From the NCBI GenBank assembly GCA_947503885.1, contig CANNFD010000005.1:1-64000 (forward strand): DNA of 64,000 nt. The letters run 5' to 3'. The notes below the pieces were generated by a model. It ran no database searches. It had not been told where the DNA came from and worked only from the letters and a program-made list of their open reading frames with translations. This stretch comes from an uncultured Olleya sp. Lineage in GTDB: Bacteria; Bacteroidota; Bacteroidia; Flavobacteriales; Flavobacteriaceae. Below are positions 49,033 through 60,167 of the stretch, one piece after another (the first letter of the stretch is position 1; every line of letters begins with the position of its first letter). The position numbers and the translations under genes are program-made.

Positions 49033-49386
49033 TTAGAATTTAAGTCCTCCTTCTCTAGCTCCTTCAGCTAATGATTTTACTCTACCATGATATAAATAAC
49101 CACCTCTATCAAAAGCGATTGTTTCAACACCAGCCTTTAAGGCTTTTTCTGCGATAGACTTACCTACTAATGCAGCTAGTTCTACTTTATTTCCTTTTGC
49201 AGTAATATCTTTATCTCTTGAAGAAGATGCAGCTAATGTTTTACCAGTAACGTCATCTACTATTTGAGCATAAATTTCTTTATTACTTCTAAAAACAGCT
49301 AATCTAGGTCTAGTACCTGTACCAGTTACAACCTTACGGATTCTGTTTTTAATTCTTATTCGTCTTTCGTTCTTTGTTAACGCCAT
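49033..49386 (-). CDS. rplR: Ribosomal protein L18
   Basis: 117 residues of uL18, which binds 5S rRNA with L5. [49 protein letters not shown] and [26 protein letters not shown]. Nine bases after rplF. Confidence 0.98.
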   Translation of the reverse strand: MALTKNERRIRIKNRIRKVVTGTGTRPRLAVFRSNKEIYAQIVDDVTGKTLAASSSRDKDITAKGNKVELAALVGKSIAEKALKAGVETIAFDRGGYLYHGRVKSLAEGAREGGLKF

Positions 49387-49395
49387 AACTAATTA

Positions 49396-49938
49396 CTATG
49401 CTGATTTACCTGCTTTTCTTCTTAATACTTCTCCAACAAACTTAATTCCTTTTCCTTTGTAAGGTTCAGGTCTTCTAAATCCTCTGATTTTAGCAGCTAC
49501 TTGACCTACTAATTGTTTATCATGAGAAGTTAGTTTAACTATTGGATTCTTTCCTTTATCAGAAACAGTTTCTACTTTTACTTCAGGTGCTAAGCTTAAA
49601 ACTATATTGTGAGAGAAACCTAAAGCTAATTCAAGAACATTTCCTTGATTTGAAGCTCTATAACCTACTCCTACTAATTCTAATTCTTTAGTCCACCCTT
49701 TAGATACACCTTCAATCATATTATAAACTAATGAACGATATAAACCGTGTTTAGCTTTTTGATCTTTAGTATCTTTAGAACGTGTTACTAATACATTTCC
49801 ATCTTCAACTTTTACTTCAACAGTATCAAAATTTTGAGTTAATTCTCCTAATTTTCCTTTTACCGTTATTGTATTGTTTTCAACTGTTACAGTTACTCCT
49901 TCTGGAATGGCAACTGGATTATTTCCTATTCTTGACAT
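49396..49938 (-). CDS. rplF: Ribosomal protein L6
   Basis: 180 residues of uL6, two similar alpha/beta domains near the GTPase-factor site. SRIGNNPVAIPEGVTVTVENNTITVKGKLGEL and the C-terminal RRPEPYKGKGIKFVGEVLRRKAGKSA signature. Eighteen bases after rpsH. Confidence 0.98.
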   Translation of the reverse strand: MSRIGNNPVAIPEGVTVTVENNTITVKGKLGELTQNFDTVEVKVEDGNVLVTRSKDTKDQKAKHGLYRSLVYNMIEGVSKGWTKELELVGVGYRASNQGNVLELALGFSHNIVLSLAPEVKVETVSDKGKNPIVKLTSHDKQLVGQVAAKIRGFRRPEPYKGKGIKFVGEVLRRKAGKSA

Positions 49939-49956
49939 TTTCTTCTGGATTTAAAA

Positions 49957-50355
49957 TTAGTAAACGTAACATAAAACTTCACCACCAACATTTTCTCTTT
50001 GCGCTTGCTTTCCAGTCATAACACCATGAGAAGTAGATACGATTGCAATACCTAAACCGTTTAAGATACGTGGTAATTCAGTAGAACTAGAATATTTACG
50101 TAAACCAGGCTTACTGATTCTTTGTAATTTTCTAATAACTGGTTCTTTTGTTTCCTTATTGTATTTTAAGGCAATTTTGATTGTACCTTGAACAGTAGAA
50201 TCATCAAACTTATAACTTAAAATATATCCTTGATCGAATAATATTTTAGTTATGTTCTTTTTTAAATTTGAAGCAGGAATTTCTACAACTCTATGATTAG
50301 CACGCACTGCGTTTCTAATTCTAGTCAAGTAATCTGCTATTGGATCTGTATACAT
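49957..50355 (-). CDS. rpsH: Ribosomal protein S8
   Basis: 132 residues of uS8, an early 16S rRNA binder: [42 protein letters not shown] and [35 protein letters not shown]. In E. coli S8 represses the spc operon by binding a site in the rplE region. The 59-base gap before this gene holds a hairpin. Confidence 0.98.
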   Translation of the reverse strand: MYTDPIADYLTRIRNAVRANHRVVEIPASNLKKNITKILFDQGYILSYKFDDSTVQGTIKIALKYNKETKEPVIRKLQRISKPGLRKYSSSTELPRILNGLGIAIVSTSHGVMTGKQAQRENVGGEVLCYVY

Positions 50356-50375
50356 ATGTATTGATTTGCGGACTT

Positions 50376-50396
50376 GGTTTTCGAATTATTTCGAAC
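50376..50396 (-). promoter_or_regulatory. Hairpin between rpsN and rpsH
   Basis: GGTT.CGAA / TTCG.AACC on the minus strand around ATAA, inside the 59-base gap between rpsN and rpsH. An alternative TTGGT/ACCAA pairing excludes it. A regulatory or processing role is possible but not shown. Confidence 0.35.
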
Positions 50397-50414
50397 CTAA
50401 GACCAATTAAAATT

Positions 50415-50684
50415 TTACCAACTTGCTTTTTTAACACCTGGGATTAATCCCTGATTTGCCATTTCTCTGAACATTACACGAGAAAGACCAAATGTACGCA
50501 TATAACCTTTAGGTCTACCAGTTAATTTACATCTATTATGTTGACGTATTGGTGATGCGTTTTTAGGAAGCTTTTGTAATGCTTCGTAATCTCCAGCTTC
50601 TTTTAAAGCTTTACGTTTCTCGGCATACTTAGCTACTGTTTTAGCTCTTTTCACCTCGCGGGCTTTCATTGATTCTTTAGCCAT
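50415..50684 (-). CDS. rpsN: Ribosomal protein S14 (zinc-free form)
   Basis: 89 residues of uS14: [87 protein letters not shown]. Only one Cys remains where the zinc form has four, so it is the C- type. Three bases after rplE. Confidence 0.97.
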   Translation of the reverse strand: MAKESMKAREVKRAKTVAKYAEKRKALKEAGDYEALQKLPKNASPIRQHNRCKLTGRPKGYMRTFGLSRVMFREMANQGLIPGVKKASW

Positions 50685-50687
50685 AAC

Positions 50688-51239
50688 TTAGTTTTTTTGA
50701 AAAGGTAACCCTAATTCTGTTAATAATGATTTAGCTTCTTTATCTGTTTGAGCAGAAGTTACAAATGTAATATCCATTCCATCAATTTTATTAACTTTGT
50801 CAATATTTATTTCTGGAAAGATAATTTGTTCAGTAACTCCTAAATTGTAGTTACCTCTTCCGTCAAATCCTGTTGCTTTTATTCCGTTAAAATCTCTTAC
50901 ACGTGGAAGTGCAGTTGTTATTAAACGATCTAAAAACTCATACATTCTTTCTCCTCTTAACGTAACTTTAGCACCAATTGGCATTCCTTTACGTAATTTG
51001 AAAGACGCAACGTCTTTTTTAGATAATGTAGATACAGCTTTTTGACCTGTTATAGTCGTAAGTTCATCAACTGCATAGTCAACTAACTTTTTATCTGCTA
51101 CTGCAGCTCCAACTCCTCTAGATAAAACTATCTTTTCAAGTTTAGGAACTTGCATAACATTTGTGTATCCAAATTCTTCTGTAAGCGCAGCAATTACTTT
51201 GCTACTATACTCTTCTTTTAGTCTCGGTGAATATCCCAT
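50688..51239 (-). CDS. rplE: Ribosomal protein L5
   Basis: 183 residues of uL5, which binds 5S rRNA and contacts the P-site t[42 protein letters not shown] and [27 protein letters not shown]. Two bases after rplX. Confidence 0.98.
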   Translation of the reverse strand: MGYSPRLKEEYSSKVIAALTEEFGYTNVMQVPKLEKIVLSRGVGAAVADKKLVDYAVDELTTITGQKAVSTLSKKDVASFKLRKGMPIGAKVTLRGERMYEFLDRLITTALPRVRDFNGIKATGFDGRGNYNLGVTEQIIFPEINIDKVNKIDGMDITFVTSAQTDKEAKSLLTELGLPFQKN

Positions 51240-51241
51240 AA

Positions 51242-51553
51242 CTATATTACTTCATTAGATTTTTTAGAAAATCTGACTTTTTTATCACCTTCTATTCTAT
51301 AACCTACTCTTGTTTCTTCCCCTTTAGAAGTTAACAATGATAGATTAGAAATATTGATAGATGCTTCTTTTTCTACAATACCACCTTGAGGGTTTTGTGC
51401 ACTTGGTTTAGTATGTTTCTTAACCATGTTTACTCCTTCAACTATAGCTTTATTTTTGGCAATAAATACTTTTTGTACTTTACCTTCAGATCCTTTGTGA
51501 TCTCCAGCTATAACCTTTACGGTATCTCCTGTTTTAATTTTAAGCTTTGTCAT
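51242..51553 (-). CDS. rplX: Ribosomal protein L24
   Basis: 103 residues of uL24, a KOW-fold assembly initiator for the large subunit. [59 protein letters not shown]. Eleven bases after rplN. Confidence 0.98.
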   Translation of the reverse strand: MTKLKIKTGDTVKVIAGDHKGSEGKVQKVFIAKNKAIVEGVNMVKKHTKPSAQNPQGGIVEKEASINISNLSLLTSKGEETRVGYRIEGDKKVRFSKKSNEVI

Positions 51554-51564
51554 TTTTTCATCAA

Positions 51565-51933
51565 TTAAAGCACCTCTGGTGCCAATGATACAATTTTCAT
51601 GAATTGTTTATCACGAAGTTCTCTAGCTACAGGTCCAAAAACACGTGTTCCTCTCATTTCACCCGTTGGGTTTAAAAGTACACATGCGTTATCGTCAAAT
51701 CTAATATAAGATCCGTCTGGACGTCTAACTTCTTTTTTAGTACGAACAACTACTGCTGTAGACACTGCTCCTTTTTTAATGTTTCCATTAGGAGTTGCAT
51801 CTTTTACAGTGACTACAATTTTGTCACCTACAGAAGCATATCTTCTTTTAGTACCACCTAGAACACGTATTGTTAATACTTCTTTTGCTCCAGTGTTATC
51901 TGCTACTCTTAGTCTTGATTCTTGCTGTACCAT
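51565..51933 (-). CDS. rplN: Ribosomal protein L14
   Basis: 122 residues of uL14, at the subunit interface: [46 protein letters not shown] and [27 protein letters not shown]. Two bases after rpsQ. Confidence 0.98.
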   Translation of the reverse strand: MVQQESRLRVADNTGAKEVLTIRVLGGTKRRYASVGDKIVVTVKDATPNGNIKKGAVSTAVVVRTKKEVRRPDGSYIRFDDNACVLLNPTGEMRGTRVFGPVARELRDKQFMKIVSLAPEVL

Positions 51934-51935
51934 AA

Positions 51936-52193
51936 TTACTTCGCTCTTTCAATTATTTCAACTAATCTCCAACATTTAGATTTACTTAAAGGTCTTGTTT
52001 CCATGATCTTTACTGTATCTCCAATGTTACAATCGTTTGTCTCGTCGTGTGCAACATATTTCTTTGTTTTTAACACGAACTTTCCGTACATAGGGTGTTT
52101 TACTTTTTTAACTTCAGCAACCACAATTGATTTCTGCATCTTGTTACTAGTAACTATCCCGATACGCTCTTTTCTTAAGTTTCTTTTTTCCAT
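51936..52193 (-). CDS. rpsQ: Ribosomal protein S17
   Basis: 85 residues of uS17, an OB-fold 16S rRNA binder. [82 protein letters not shown]. Thirteen bases after rpmC. Confidence 0.98.
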   Translation of the reverse strand: MEKRNLRKERIGIVTSNKMQKSIVVAEVKKVKHPMYGKFVLKTKKYVAHDETNDCNIGDTVKIMETRPLSKSKCWRLVEIIERAK

Positions 52194-52206
52194 CTTGTAA
52201 GCAGAA

Positions 52207-52398
52207 TTATTGTAAATCTCTTTTAGTTAATTCTGTTGCAATTTTTGCAACTGTACGTCTTACTTGACGTAATTGAATTGGATTCTCTAAAGGAGAAACT
52301 GCATGAGCCATTTTTAAATCTGAATAGCTCTTCTTTGTTTCACTAAGTTTCTCTTGTAACTCAGCTACAGATAATTCTTTAATTTCTGATTGTTTCAT
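52207..52398 (-). CDS. rpmC: Ribosomal protein L29
   Basis: 63 residues of uL29, near the tunnel exit where SRP and trigger factor dock. [57 protein letters not shown]. Thirteen bases after rplP. Confidence 0.97.
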   Translation of the reverse strand: MKQSEIKELSVAELQEKLSETKKSYSDLKMAHAVSPLENPIQLRQVRRTVAKIATELTKRDLQ

Positions 52399-52411
52399 AA
52401 TATCAAATAAA

Positions 52412-52831
52412 TTATGCTTCGTAATCTCTAGCGATTACAAACTTAGTTTTTACTGGTAATTTTTGAGCTGCAAGTCTTAATGCTTCTTTAGCTACTTCTA
52501 AAGGCACTCCTCCAACTTCAAAAAGGATTCTTCCTGGTTTAACAACTGCTGCCCAATATTCTACTGCACCTTTACCTTTACCCATACGTACTTCAAGAGG
52601 CTTTTTTGTAATAGGCTTATCTGGAAATATTTTAATCCAAAGTTGACCTTCTCTTTTCATGTAACGTGTAGCTGCAATACGAGCTGCTTCTATTTGACGC
52701 GATGTTAAAAAGTTAGAATCTAATGATTTTATTCCAAAAGTTCCGTTTGAAAGTAAGTGACCTCTACCAGAGTTCCCTTTCATACGACCCTTTTGCATTT
52801 TTCTAAATTTTGTTTTTTTAGGCTGTAACAT
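52412..52831 (-). CDS. rplP: Ribosomal protein L16
   Basis: 139 residues of uL16, which shapes the A-site tRNA pocket. [87 protein letters not shown]. Twenty bases after rpsC. Confidence 0.98.
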   Translation of the reverse strand: MLQPKKTKFRKMQKGRMKGNSGRGHLLSNGTFGIKSLDSNFLTSRQIEAARIAATRYMKREGQLWIKIFPDKPITKKPLEVRMGKGKGAVEYWAAVVKPGRILFEVGGVPLEVAKEALRLAAQKLPVKTKFVIARDYEA

Positions 52832-52851
52832 TTTTTCTGTTATTTAAAAAA

Positions 52852-53571
52852 TTACTTTCTACGACGTTGTTGTGGTTTCCCACCTCCTTGACGTCCACCT
52901 TTCCCTTGCTTCTTAGCTAAGCCAACAAGAGGAGAAAGCTCTCTTTTACCATATACTTCACCTTTCATGATCCATACTTTGACCCCTAATCTACCATAAG
53001 TAGTGTGAGACTCAACTAAAGCATAGTCAATATCGGCTCTAAAAGTTGATAAAGGAATACGTCCTTCTTTGTAGTGTTCTGAACGTGCCATTTCAGCTCC
53101 GTTTAAACGACCACTAATTTGTACTTTTATTCCTTCAGCATTCATACGCATTGTTGCAGCGATAGCCATTTTTATAGCACGTCTATATGAAATTCTGTTT
53201 TCAATTTGACGAGCTATACTAGATGCTACTAAAAATGCGTCAAGTTCAGGTCTTTTTATTTCAAAAATATTAATCTGAACTTCTTTTCCTGTAATTTTCT
53301 TAAGCTCTTCTTTTAACTTGTCTACCTCTTGTCCACCTTTCCCAATGATAATACCAGGTCTTGCAGTAGTGATAGTAACGGTTACAAGTTTAAGAGTTCT
53401 CTCAATAATTACACGAGATACACTAGCTTTAGATAAACGCGCGTGAACGTATTTTCTGATCTTATCGTCTTCGGCAAGTTTATCACCATAATCGTTTCCT
53501 CCATACCAGTTAGATTCCCATCCTCTGATAATTCCTAAGCGATTTCCGATTGGATTTGTCTTTTGTCCCAT
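52852..53571 (-). CDS. rpsC: Ribosomal protein S3
   Basis: 239 residues from the ATG at 53571 ([13 protein letters not shown]). The frame continues upstream to 53607, but [12 protein letters not shown] overlaps the rplV end and is not part of S3. KH domain: [24 protein letters not shown]. The C-terminus is basic ([20 protein letters not shown]). uS3 lines the mRNA entry channel. Seven bases after rplV. Confidence 0.97.
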   Translation of the reverse strand: MGQKTNPIGNRLGIIRGWESNWYGGNDYGDKLAEDDKIRKYVHARLSKASVSRVIIERTLKLVTVTITTARPGIIIGKGGQEVDKLKEELKKITGKEVQINIFEIKRPELDAFLVASSIARQIENRISYRRAIKMAIAATMRMNAEGIKVQISGRLNGAEMARSEHYKEGRIPLSTFRADIDYALVESHTTYGRLGVKVWIMKGEVYGKRELSPLVGLAKKQGKGGRQGGGKPQQRRRK

Positions 53572-53578
53572 ATCTATC

Positions 53579-53986
53579 TTAGCTTTGTGTGTTATTGTTA
53601 GCTCCAACTACGATTGTTACGTGGTTTGAGCGTTTTCTTATTCTGTGAGCACGTCCTTGTGGAGCTGGACGTAATCTTTTTAACATAGATCCACCATCTA
53701 CTCTTATTTCTTGAACAAATAATTCAGCATCTTCGATACTTGCATCTTCGTTCTTAGCTTGCCAATTAGCTATCGCAGAAAGTAATAATTTCTCTAAACG
53801 ATTTGAAGCTTCTTTTTGACTAAACTTTAAAATATTAAGTGCTTTTTCTACGCGTTCACCTCTTACTAAATCGGCTACTAAACGCATTTTTCTTGGTGAC
53901 GTAGGACAGTTATTAAGTTTAGCAAAAGCTATTTGCTTCTTACCTTCCTTAATAGCGTCTGCCATTTGTTTTTTACGACTTCCCAT
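53579..53986 (-). CDS. rplV: Ribosomal protein L22
   Basis: 135 residues of uL22, which reaches into the exit tunnel. [56 protein letters not shown] and the loop region [30 protein letters not shown]. Three bases after rpsS. Confidence 0.98.
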   Translation of the reverse strand: MGSRKKQMADAIKEGKKQIAFAKLNNCPTSPRKMRLVADLVRGERVEKALNILKFSQKEASNRLEKLLLSAIANWQAKNEDASIEDAELFVQEIRVDGGSMLKRLRPAPQGRAHRIRKRSNHVTIVVGANNNTQS

Positions 53987-53989
53987 AGC

Positions 53990-54268
53990 TTACTTTTTAC
54001 CTTTATTTTTAGCACCTGCATGACCTCTAAAAGATCTTGTTGGTGAAAATTCTCCTAATTTATGTCCAACCATGTTTTCTGTAACATATACTGGAACAAA
54101 CTGACGACCGTTATGTACTGCAATTGTTTGTCCAACAAAATCAGGAGTTATCATACTTGCTCTTGACCAAGTTTTGATTACCGTCTTTTTGTTAGCTTCT
54201 ACATTAGCAGCTACTTTCTTCTCTAATTTATAGTGAACGTAAGGTCCTTTTTTTAATGATCTTGCCAT
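53990..54268 (-). CDS. rpsS: Ribosomal protein S19
   Basis: 92 residues of uS19 in the 30S head. [84 protein letters not shown]. Six bases after rplB. Confidence 0.98.
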   Translation of the reverse strand: MARSLKKGPYVHYKLEKKVAANVEANKKTVIKTWSRASMITPDFVGQTIAVHNGRQFVPVYVTENMVGHKLGEFSPTRSFRGHAGAKNKGKK

Positions 54269-54274
54269 GATTTC

Positions 54275-55099
54275 TTATTTCTTTCTACGTTCTAAAATAT
54301 ATTTATTACTCGCTTTAGTTCTAGAACGTGTTCTAAATCCTTTAGCTGGTATACCATTTCTAGATCGTGGATGTCCACCAGATGACTTACCTTCTCCACC
54401 TCCCATTGGGTGATCTACTGGATTCATTACTACTGGTCTTGTTCTTGGTCTTCTACCTAACCATCTACTACGCCCTGCTTTACCAGAAACTAATAATTGG
54501 TGATCAGAGTTAGAAACCGCTCCAATTGTAGCCATACATGTAACTAGAATTAATCTAGTTTCACCTGAAGGCAATTTAATTGTTGCAAACTTACCATCTC
54601 TTGCCATTAATTGAGCAAATGCTCCAGCACTTCTTGCCATTACAGCACCTTGTCCTGGTCTTAACTCAACACATGAGATAATAGTTCCTAATGGAATATT
54701 AGCTAATGGCATTGCATTTCCAATTTCTGGAGATGCTCCTTCACCAGAAACAACTGTTTGTCCAACTTGTAAACCATTTTGAGCAATGATATAAGTTTTT
54801 TCGCCATCTTGATAATTCAATAATGCGATAAACGCTGTTCTGTTTGGATCATATTGTATTGATGCAACTTCAGCAGGAATTCCTACTTTAGTTCTTTTAA
54901 AATCAATTATACGATATCTACGTTTGTGACCACCACCTTTATAGCGCATAGTCATACGTCCTTGACTGTTTCTACCACCTGATCGTTTTTTCGGAGCTAA
55001 TAAACTCTTCTCCGGCTTATCAGTAGTAATGGCGTCAAATCCATTAACTACTCTAAATCGCTGACCTGGTGTGATTGGTTTTAATTTTCTTACTGACAT
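54275..55099 (-). CDS. rplB: Ribosomal protein L2
   Basis: 274 residues of uL2, required for subunit joining and peptidyl-transferase assembly. [27 protein letters not shown], and the peptidyl-transferase segment [44 protein letters not shown] with the conserved His. Ten bases after rplW. Confidence 0.98.
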   Translation of the reverse strand: MSVRKLKPITPGQRFRVVNGFDAITTDKPEKSLLAPKKRSGGRNSQGRMTMRYKGGGHKRRYRIIDFKRTKVGIPAEVASIQYDPNRTAFIALLNYQDGEKTYIIAQNGLQVGQTVVSGEGASPEIGNAMPLANIPLGTIISCVELRPGQGAVMARSAGAFAQLMARDGKFATIKLPSGETRLILVTCMATIGAVSNSDHQLLVSGKAGRSRWLGRRPRTRPVVMNPVDHPMGGGEGKSSGGHPRSRNGIPAKGFRTRSRTKASNKYILERRKK

Positions 55100-55109
55100 T
55101 TGTCTTTAA

Positions 55110-55400
55110 TTACATGTTAGTGTATAAATCAATCATTTCACCTTCCGCCAGTTGTACAATTGCTTTTTTAGTAGCATTTGTTTTACCATGCTGAATACCA
55201 GTTTTAGTAAACTTGGTACTTCTATCTGGACGGACATTTATAGTACGAACTTTTTCAACAGAAACTCCATAAGCAGCTTCCACTGCTTTTTTAATTTCTA
55301 CCTTGTTCGCCTTAGTGTTCACAAAGAAACTATAGCAGTTGTTTAACTCACTGTTAGCAGTTGCTTTTTCTGTGATTATAGGTTTAATTAAGATATTCAT
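55110..55400 (-). CDS. rplW: Ribosomal protein L23
   Basis: 96 residues of uL23, at the tunnel exit; it is the docking site for trigger factor and SRP. MNILIKPIITEKATANSELNNCYSFFVNTKANKVEIKKAVEAAYGVSVEKVRTINV. Seven bases after rplD. Confidence 0.97.
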   Translation of the reverse strand: MNILIKPIITEKATANSELNNCYSFFVNTKANKVEIKKAVEAAYGVSVEKVRTINVRPDRSTKFTKTGIQHGKTNATKKAIVQLAEGEMIDLYTNM

Positions 55401-55407
55401 TTTGTTT

Positions 55408-56037
55408 CTATTTACTTAAATTCGACTCAATTCCTTCTAAAGAACTCTCTAAAAGGACAACTTGATTTGCATTTAATATTTTATAAGTACTTAATTCTGA
55501 GCTAGTTATAACTTCAGAGCCTTTTAAATTACGTGATGACAAATATACATTATTATTTGACGCCCCCAACACAAACAACGATTTTTTGTTTTGTAGGTCT
55601 AACGCATTTAAAACTGCAGTGAAATTTTTAGTCTTTGGAGCATCAAAATTAAAGTCTTCTAAAACAATAATTGATTTTTCATTTGCTTTAATACTAAACG
55701 CTGACTTACGTGCTAGACGTTTTAAGTTTTTGTTTAATTTAAATGAATAATTTCTAGGTCTTGGTCCGAACATACGTCCACCTCCTCTAAAAACTCCAGA
55801 CTTAATACTACCTGCTCTGGCTGTACCAGTACCTTTTTGTTTTTTAATCTTACGTGTACTTCCAGTAATCTCAGCACGCTCTTTAGCTTTATGAGTTCCC
55901 TGTCTTTGGTTAGCTAAGTATTGCTTAACATCCAAATATACAGCATGATTATTAGGTTCAATAGCAAAAACACTGTCAGAAAGGTCTGCCTTTCTACCTG
56001 TTTCTTTTCCGTTTATATCTAAAACTGCTACTTTCAT
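55408..56037 (-). CDS. rplD: Ribosomal protein L4
   Basis: 209 residues of uL4, with a tunnel loop (RQGTHKAKERAEITGSTRKIKKQKGTGTARAGSIKSGVFRGGGRMFGPRPRNYSFKLNKN). In E. coli L4 represses the S10 operon by binding the leader before rpsJ; here the structured stretch is instead before rplC. The start overlaps the rplC stop (TAATG). Confidence 0.98.
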   Translation of the reverse strand: MKVAVLDINGKETGRKADLSDSVFAIEPNNHAVYLDVKQYLANQRQGTHKAKERAEITGSTRKIKKQKGTGTARAGSIKSGVFRGGGRMFGPRPRNYSFKLNKNLKRLARKSAFSIKANEKSIIVLEDFNFDAPKTKNFTAVLNALDLQNKKSLFVLGASNNNVYLSSRNLKGSEVITSSELSTYKILNANQVVLLESSLEGIESNLSK

Positions 56038-56654
56038 TATTTTCTGATAATTACATAAGCGTTTTTATGTCCAGGTACACAACCTTTAACAACAAGTAAG
56101 TTCTTTTCTGGAACTACTTTTAAAACTCTTAAATTTTCAACTTTAACTGAATCTGTTCCCATTCTACCTGCCATGCGCATTCCTTTGAATACTCTAGCTG
56201 GATAAGACGCTGCTCCAATCGATCCTGGTGCTCTTAAACGGTTATGTTGTCCGTGAGTAGCTTGACCTACACCACCAAATCCATGACGTTTTACAACTCC
56301 TTGAAATCCTTTTCCTTTTGATGTACCTGATACATCTACAAATTCACCTTCTGTAAAGTGATCTACAGTGATTGCATCACCTAATTTGTACTCCGCATCA
56401 AAACCTTTAAATTCTACGATTTTGCGTTTTACAGAAGTTCCTGCTTTTTTAGCGTGACCTAAGTCCGCTTTAGTAGCACTTTTTTCTGTCGCGTCATCGA
56501 AACCAAGTTGAATAGCATTATAGCCGTCAACTTCTTCAGTTCTGACTTGGGTAACGATACATGGTCCAGCTTCGATTACTGTACATGGCATATTCTTACC
56601 ATTTTCATCGAAAATGCTGGTCATACCGATTTTTTTTCCAATTAACCCAGACAT
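56037..56654 (-). CDS. rplC: Ribosomal protein L3
   Basis: 205 residues of uL3, an early assembly protein near the peptidyl-transferase centre. [29 protein letters not shown] and the loop [53 protein letters not shown]. It starts after a 145-base structured gap. Confidence 0.98.
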   Translation of the reverse strand: MSGLIGKKIGMTSIFDENGKNMPCTVIEAGPCIVTQVRTEEVDGYNAIQLGFDDATEKSATKADLGHAKKAGTSVKRKIVEFKGFDAEYKLGDAITVDHFTEGEFVDVSGTSKGKGFQGVVKRHGFGGVGQATHGQHNRLRAPGSIGAASYPARVFKGMRMAGRMGTDSVKVENLRVLKVVPEKNLLVVKGCVPGHKNAYVIIRK

Positions 56655-56799
56655 AATTATTATTTATTTGTTATTACTATTTATTAAAATATTCAAGGCT
56701 GAAAATACGATTCAGCCTTGAAGTGTATTTTTACCGTTTTTCCTTCGCTCGAAGCTTAGGACATGTTCGTTTAAAAAACTTTTAAACGATGTATATTAC
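56655..56799 (-). promoter_or_regulatory. Structured intergenic leader between rpsJ and rplC
   Basis: On the minus strand three hairpins occur in order: CGTTTAAAA/TTTTAAACG (56788-56768), a small CTTC/GAAG stem with GAGC loop (56754-56743), and a perfect 12-pair stem TTCAAGGCTGAA / TTCAGCCTTGAA with a seven-base loop (56722-56692). GTATT in that loop can pair with AATAC just upstream of the stem, so a pseudoknot is possible. No TAnnTTTG promoter is seen inside, and the U-tract is poor, so it does not look like a plain terminator. Confidence 0.5.
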
Positions 56800-57105
56800 T
56801 TACACCTTAATTTCTACTTCTACTCCACTTGGTAATTCAAGTTTCATTAAAGCGTCAATTGTTTTAGAAGATGAAGAGTATATATCTAATAATCTCTTAT
56901 AAGAGCTTAATTGAAATTGCTCTCTAGATTTCTTATTTACGTGTGGTGAACGTAATACAGTAAAGATTTTTTTGTGAGTTGGTAATGGAATTGGTCCAGT
57001 TACAACAGCACCTGTACTTTTTACTGTTTTTACAATCTTCTCAGCAGACTTATCTACTAAATTGTGATCGTAAGACTTTAATTTTATTCTAATTTTTTGA
57101 CTCAT
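56800..57105 (-). CDS. rpsJ: Ribosomal protein S10
   Basis: 101 residues of uS10, which also serves in transcription antitermination as Nus[101 protein letters not shown]. It follows fusA by 12 bases rather than a tuf gene. Confidence 0.98.
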   Translation of the reverse strand: MSQKIRIKLKSYDHNLVDKSAEKIVKTVKSTGAVVTGPIPLPTHKKIFTVLRSPHVNKKSREQFQLSSYKRLLDIYSSSSKTIDALMKLELPSGVEVEIKV

Positions 57106-57117
57106 TTTCTTTAAGAT

Positions 57118-59244
57118 TTACGATTCAACGCCTTTAGCTGCTTTTATTACTTCTTCTGCAATATTAGAAGGAGTTTCTGCATAGTGTGAAAATTCCATAG
57201 TAGATGTTGCTCTACCAGAAGATAATGTTCTTAATGTAGTTACATATCCAAACATTTCTGATAATGGTACAGTTGCTTTTACTGTTTTAGCTCCAGCTCT
57301 ATCACCCATATCACTTACTTGACCTCTTCTTCTATTTAAATCTCCAACGATATCACCCATGTTTTCTTCTGGAGTAATAACTTCTAGCTTCATAATAGGC
57401 TCCATGATTACAGCTTTAGCTGCTTTAGCACAGTTTTTAAATCCTAATTTAGCTGCTAACTCAAAAGACAGTTGATCAGAATCCACATCGTGGTAAGATC
57501 CATCCTTTAAAGTAACTTTCATTGAATCAATTTCATAACCTGCTAATGGTCCATTTACCATTGCCATTTTGAAACCTTTTTCAATTGAAGGTATAAATTC
57601 CTTAGGAACGTTACCACCTTTAATTACAGATTCAAATTGTAAACCTACAACACCTTCGTCAGCTGGTTCAACAGTAAATACGATATCTGCGAATTTACCA
57701 CGACCTCCAGATTGTTTCTTATAAACTTCTCTGTGATCAGCTGATTGTGTAATAGCTTCTTTATATTCTACTTGAGGTTGACCTTGGTTAACTTCAACTT
57801 TAAACTCACGTCTTAAACGATCAACAATAATATCTAAGTGAAGCTCACCCATTCCTGATATAATAGTTTGACCTGAAGACTCGTCTGTTCTGGCTGTAAA
57901 AGTAGGATCCTCTTCAGCTAACTTTGCTAAAGCCATACCCATTTTATCTACATCCGCTTTAGTCTTAGGCTCAACTGCGATACCAATTACTGGATCAGGG
58001 AAATCCATTGATTCTAAAACAATAGGGTGCTTTTCATCAGACATAGTATCACCAGTCTTAATGTCTTTAAATCCTACTGCAGCTCCAATATCTCCTGCTT
58101 CAATATAATCAATTGCATTTTGCTTATTAGCATGCATTTGATAAATACGAGAAATACGTTCTTTTTTACCTGAACGGTTATTTAGTATATAAGAACCTGC
58201 ATCTAAACGACCAGAGTATGCACGGAAAAAAGCTAAACGACCAACAAAAGGGTCTGTAGCAATTTTAAATGCTAAAGCGGCGAAAGGCTCATTTACATCC
58301 GGCTTACGTCTTTCTTCTTTATCTGTATCAGGATTTACTCCTATTACACTTTCTCTATCCATTGGAGAAGGTAAATAACGACATACAGCATCTAATAAAA
58401 ACTGAACCCCTTTATTTTTGAATGAAGAACCACATACCATAGGTATTATAGCCATATCCATTACAGCAGCTCTAAGTGCAGCATGCACTTCGTCTTCAGT
58501 AATAGAATCTTCATCTTCCATGAATTTTTCTAATAAGTTTTCATCGTAACTAGCTACCTCTTCAATTAATAAAGCTCTGTAACTACGCACCTCTTCCTTC
58601 ATATCTTCAGGAATAGGCACTACGTCAAATGTAGATCCGAAATTATCATCATGCCATACAATAGCTCTGTTTTTAACTAAATCTACAATACCTTTAAAGT
58701 CTTCTTCGTCACCAATGTTTAATACAATTGGCACTGCGTTAGACTTCAACATATCTTTTACTTGTTGACAAACTCCTAAAAAGTCTGACCCTTGACGGTC
58801 CATTTTATTAACGAAACCGATTCTTGGCACTTTATAGTTATCAGCTAATCTCCAGTTAGTTTCAGATTGAGGCTCAACACCATCTACTGCACTAAATAAG
58901 AAAACTAAACCATCTAATACACGTAAAGATCTATTTACTTCAACTGTAAAATCTACGTGACCAGGTGTGTCTATAATATTAAAATGATAATCTTGTGCTT
59001 CTGGAGTTGCCTCACCGTTTTCTTTTGGAAAAGTCCAATCACATGTAGTTGCAGCAGAAGTAATTGTAATACCTCTTTCTGCCTCTTGCTCCATCCAGTC
59101 CATCGTAGAAGCACCATCATGTACTTCTCCAATTTTATGAGAAACACCCGTATAAAAAAGAATACGCTCTGTTGTTGTTGTTTTACCAGCATCAATGTGA
59201 GCAGCAATTCCTATATTTCTTGTAAGTTTTAAATCTCTAGCCAT
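57118..59244 (-). CDS. fusA: Elongation factor G
   Basis: 708 residues. EF-G drives translocation of tRNA and mRNA. G1 [20 protein letters not shown]3 [13 protein letters not shown]4 [10 protein letters not shown]. Domains II-V are complete and end [21 protein letters not shown]. Six bases after rpsG; the usual tuf gene of the str operon is absent here. Confidence 0.98.
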   Translation of the reverse strand: MARDLKLTRNIGIAAHIDAGKTTTTERILFYTGVSHKIGEVHDGASTMDWMEQEAERGITITSAATTCDWTFPKENGEATPEAQDYHFNIIDTPGHVDFTVEVNRSLRVLDGLVFLFSAVDGVEPQSETNWRLADNYKVPRIGFVNKMDRQGSDFLGVCQQVKDMLKSNAVPIVLNIGDEEDFKGIVDLVKNRAIVWHDDNFGSTFDVVPIPEDMKEEVRSYRALLIEEVASYDENLLEKFMEDEDSITEDEVHAALRAAVMDMAIIPMVCGSSFKNKGVQFLLDAVCRYLPSPMDRESVIGVNPDTDKEERRKPDVNEPFAALAFKIATDPFVGRLAFFRAYSGRLDAGSYILNNRSGKKERISRIYQMHANKQNAIDYIEAGDIGAAVGFKDIKTGDTMSDEKHPIVLESMDFPDPVIGIAVEPKTKADVDKMGMALAKLAEEDPTFTARTDESSGQTIISGMGELHLDIIVDRLRREFKVEVNQGQPQVEYKEAITQSADHREVYKKQSGGRGKFADIVFTVEPADEGVVGLQFESVIKGGNVPKEFIPSIEKGFKMAMVNGPLAGYEIDSMKVTLKDGSYHDVDSDQLSFELAAKLGFKNCAKAAKAVIMEPIMKLEVITPEENMGDIVGDLNRRRGQVSDMGDRAGAKTVKATVPLSEMFGYVTTLRTLSSGRATSTMEFSHYAETPSNIAEEVIKAAKGVES

Positions 59245-59250
59245 TTCTTA

Positions 59251-59727
59251 TTAAAATCTAAAGTGAGAGAATGCTTTATTTGCTTCAGCCATCTTATGTG
59301 TATCCACACGTTTTTTAACTGCAGCTCCTTCTTCTTTAGCTGCTGCTAAAATCTCTGAAGCTAAACGCAATGCCATAGATTTCTCATTTCTCTTACGAGA
59401 ATAACTGATTAACCATTTCATTGCAGTTGAAACCTTACGGTCTGCACGTATTGGATTAGGAATTTGAAATGTTGCTCCTCCAACTCTACGACTACGTACT
59501 TCTACGTGAGGCATAACGTTTGATAACGCATCTTTCCAGATTTCTAAAGCTGTTTTTTCTTCATCTGTTTTTTTAGTATCTACAATGTCAATTGCATCAT
59601 AAAATACTTTGAAAGCTACAGATTTCTTTCCGTCCCACATCATCATGTTTACAAATCTAGTTACTAACTGATCATTGAAACGAGGATCTGGTAAAAGCGG
59701 TCTTTTTTTCGCTGCTCTTTTTCTCAT
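59251..59727 (-). CDS. rpsG: Ribosomal protein S7
   Basis: 158 residues of uS7, an early 30S head binder and str-operon regulator in E. coli. [75 protein letters not shown]. Twenty-one bases after rpsL. Confidence 0.98.
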   Translation of the reverse strand: MRKRAAKKRPLLPDPRFNDQLVTRFVNMMMWDGKKSVAFKVFYDAIDIVDTKKTDEEKTALEIWKDALSNVMPHVEVRSRRVGGATFQIPNPIRADRKVSTAMKWLISYSRKRNEKSMALRLASEILAAAKEEGAAVKKRVDTHKMAEANKAFSHFRF

Positions 59728-59748
59728 GTCTTCTTCTTAAGTTTTTAA

Positions 59749-60123
59749 TTAACTTTTAGGGCGTTTTGCACCATACTTAGATCTACGTTGTGTCCTACCT
59801 GCAACACCTGCTGTGTCTAAAGCACCACGAACGATGTGATATCTAACTCCTGGTAAATCTTTTACCCTTCCACCTCTTACCAATACTATCGAGTGCTCTT
59901 GTAAATTGTGACCTTCTCCACCGATGTATGCATTTACTTCGTTTCCGTTTGTTAAACGAACCCTTGCTACCTTACGCATTGCTGAGTTAGGTTTTTTAGG
60001 TGTCGTTGTATAAACACGAGTACACACACCACGTCTTTGAGGACACGAATCTAAAGCAGCCGATTTACTCTTCTTGGTTAATTTGGCTCTTCCTTTTCGT
60101 ACTAATTGTGAAATTGTTGGCAT
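59749..60123 (-). CDS. rpsL: Ribosomal protein S12
   Basis: 124 residues of uS12, at the decoding centre. [99 protein letters not shown]. The residues that change in streptomycin-resistant mutants (Lys in TPKKPNS and in RVKDLPG) are the ordinary ones. First gene of the superoperon, 40 bases behind a promoter. Confidence 0.98.
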   Translation of the reverse strand: MPTISQLVRKGRAKLTKKSKSAALDSCPQRRGVCTRVYTTTPKKPNSAMRKVARVRLTNGNEVNAYIGGEGHNLQEHSIVLVRGGRVKDLPGVRYHIVRGALDTAGVAGRTQRRSKYGAKRPKS

Positions 60124-60167
60124 ATAATTTTAATATAATTTTATGTTACCTCTGTTTAAGAGGGGTG

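Noticed and set aside
53572-53607. Longer S3 frame starting at 53607
   Set aside because: S3 begins MGQKTNP in nearly all bacteria; the extension overlaps rplV.
57105-57118. Missing tuf gene between fusA and rpsJ as a possible deletion
   Set aside because: Many Bacteroidota keep tuf elsewhere, and the fusA-rpsJ junction is clean.
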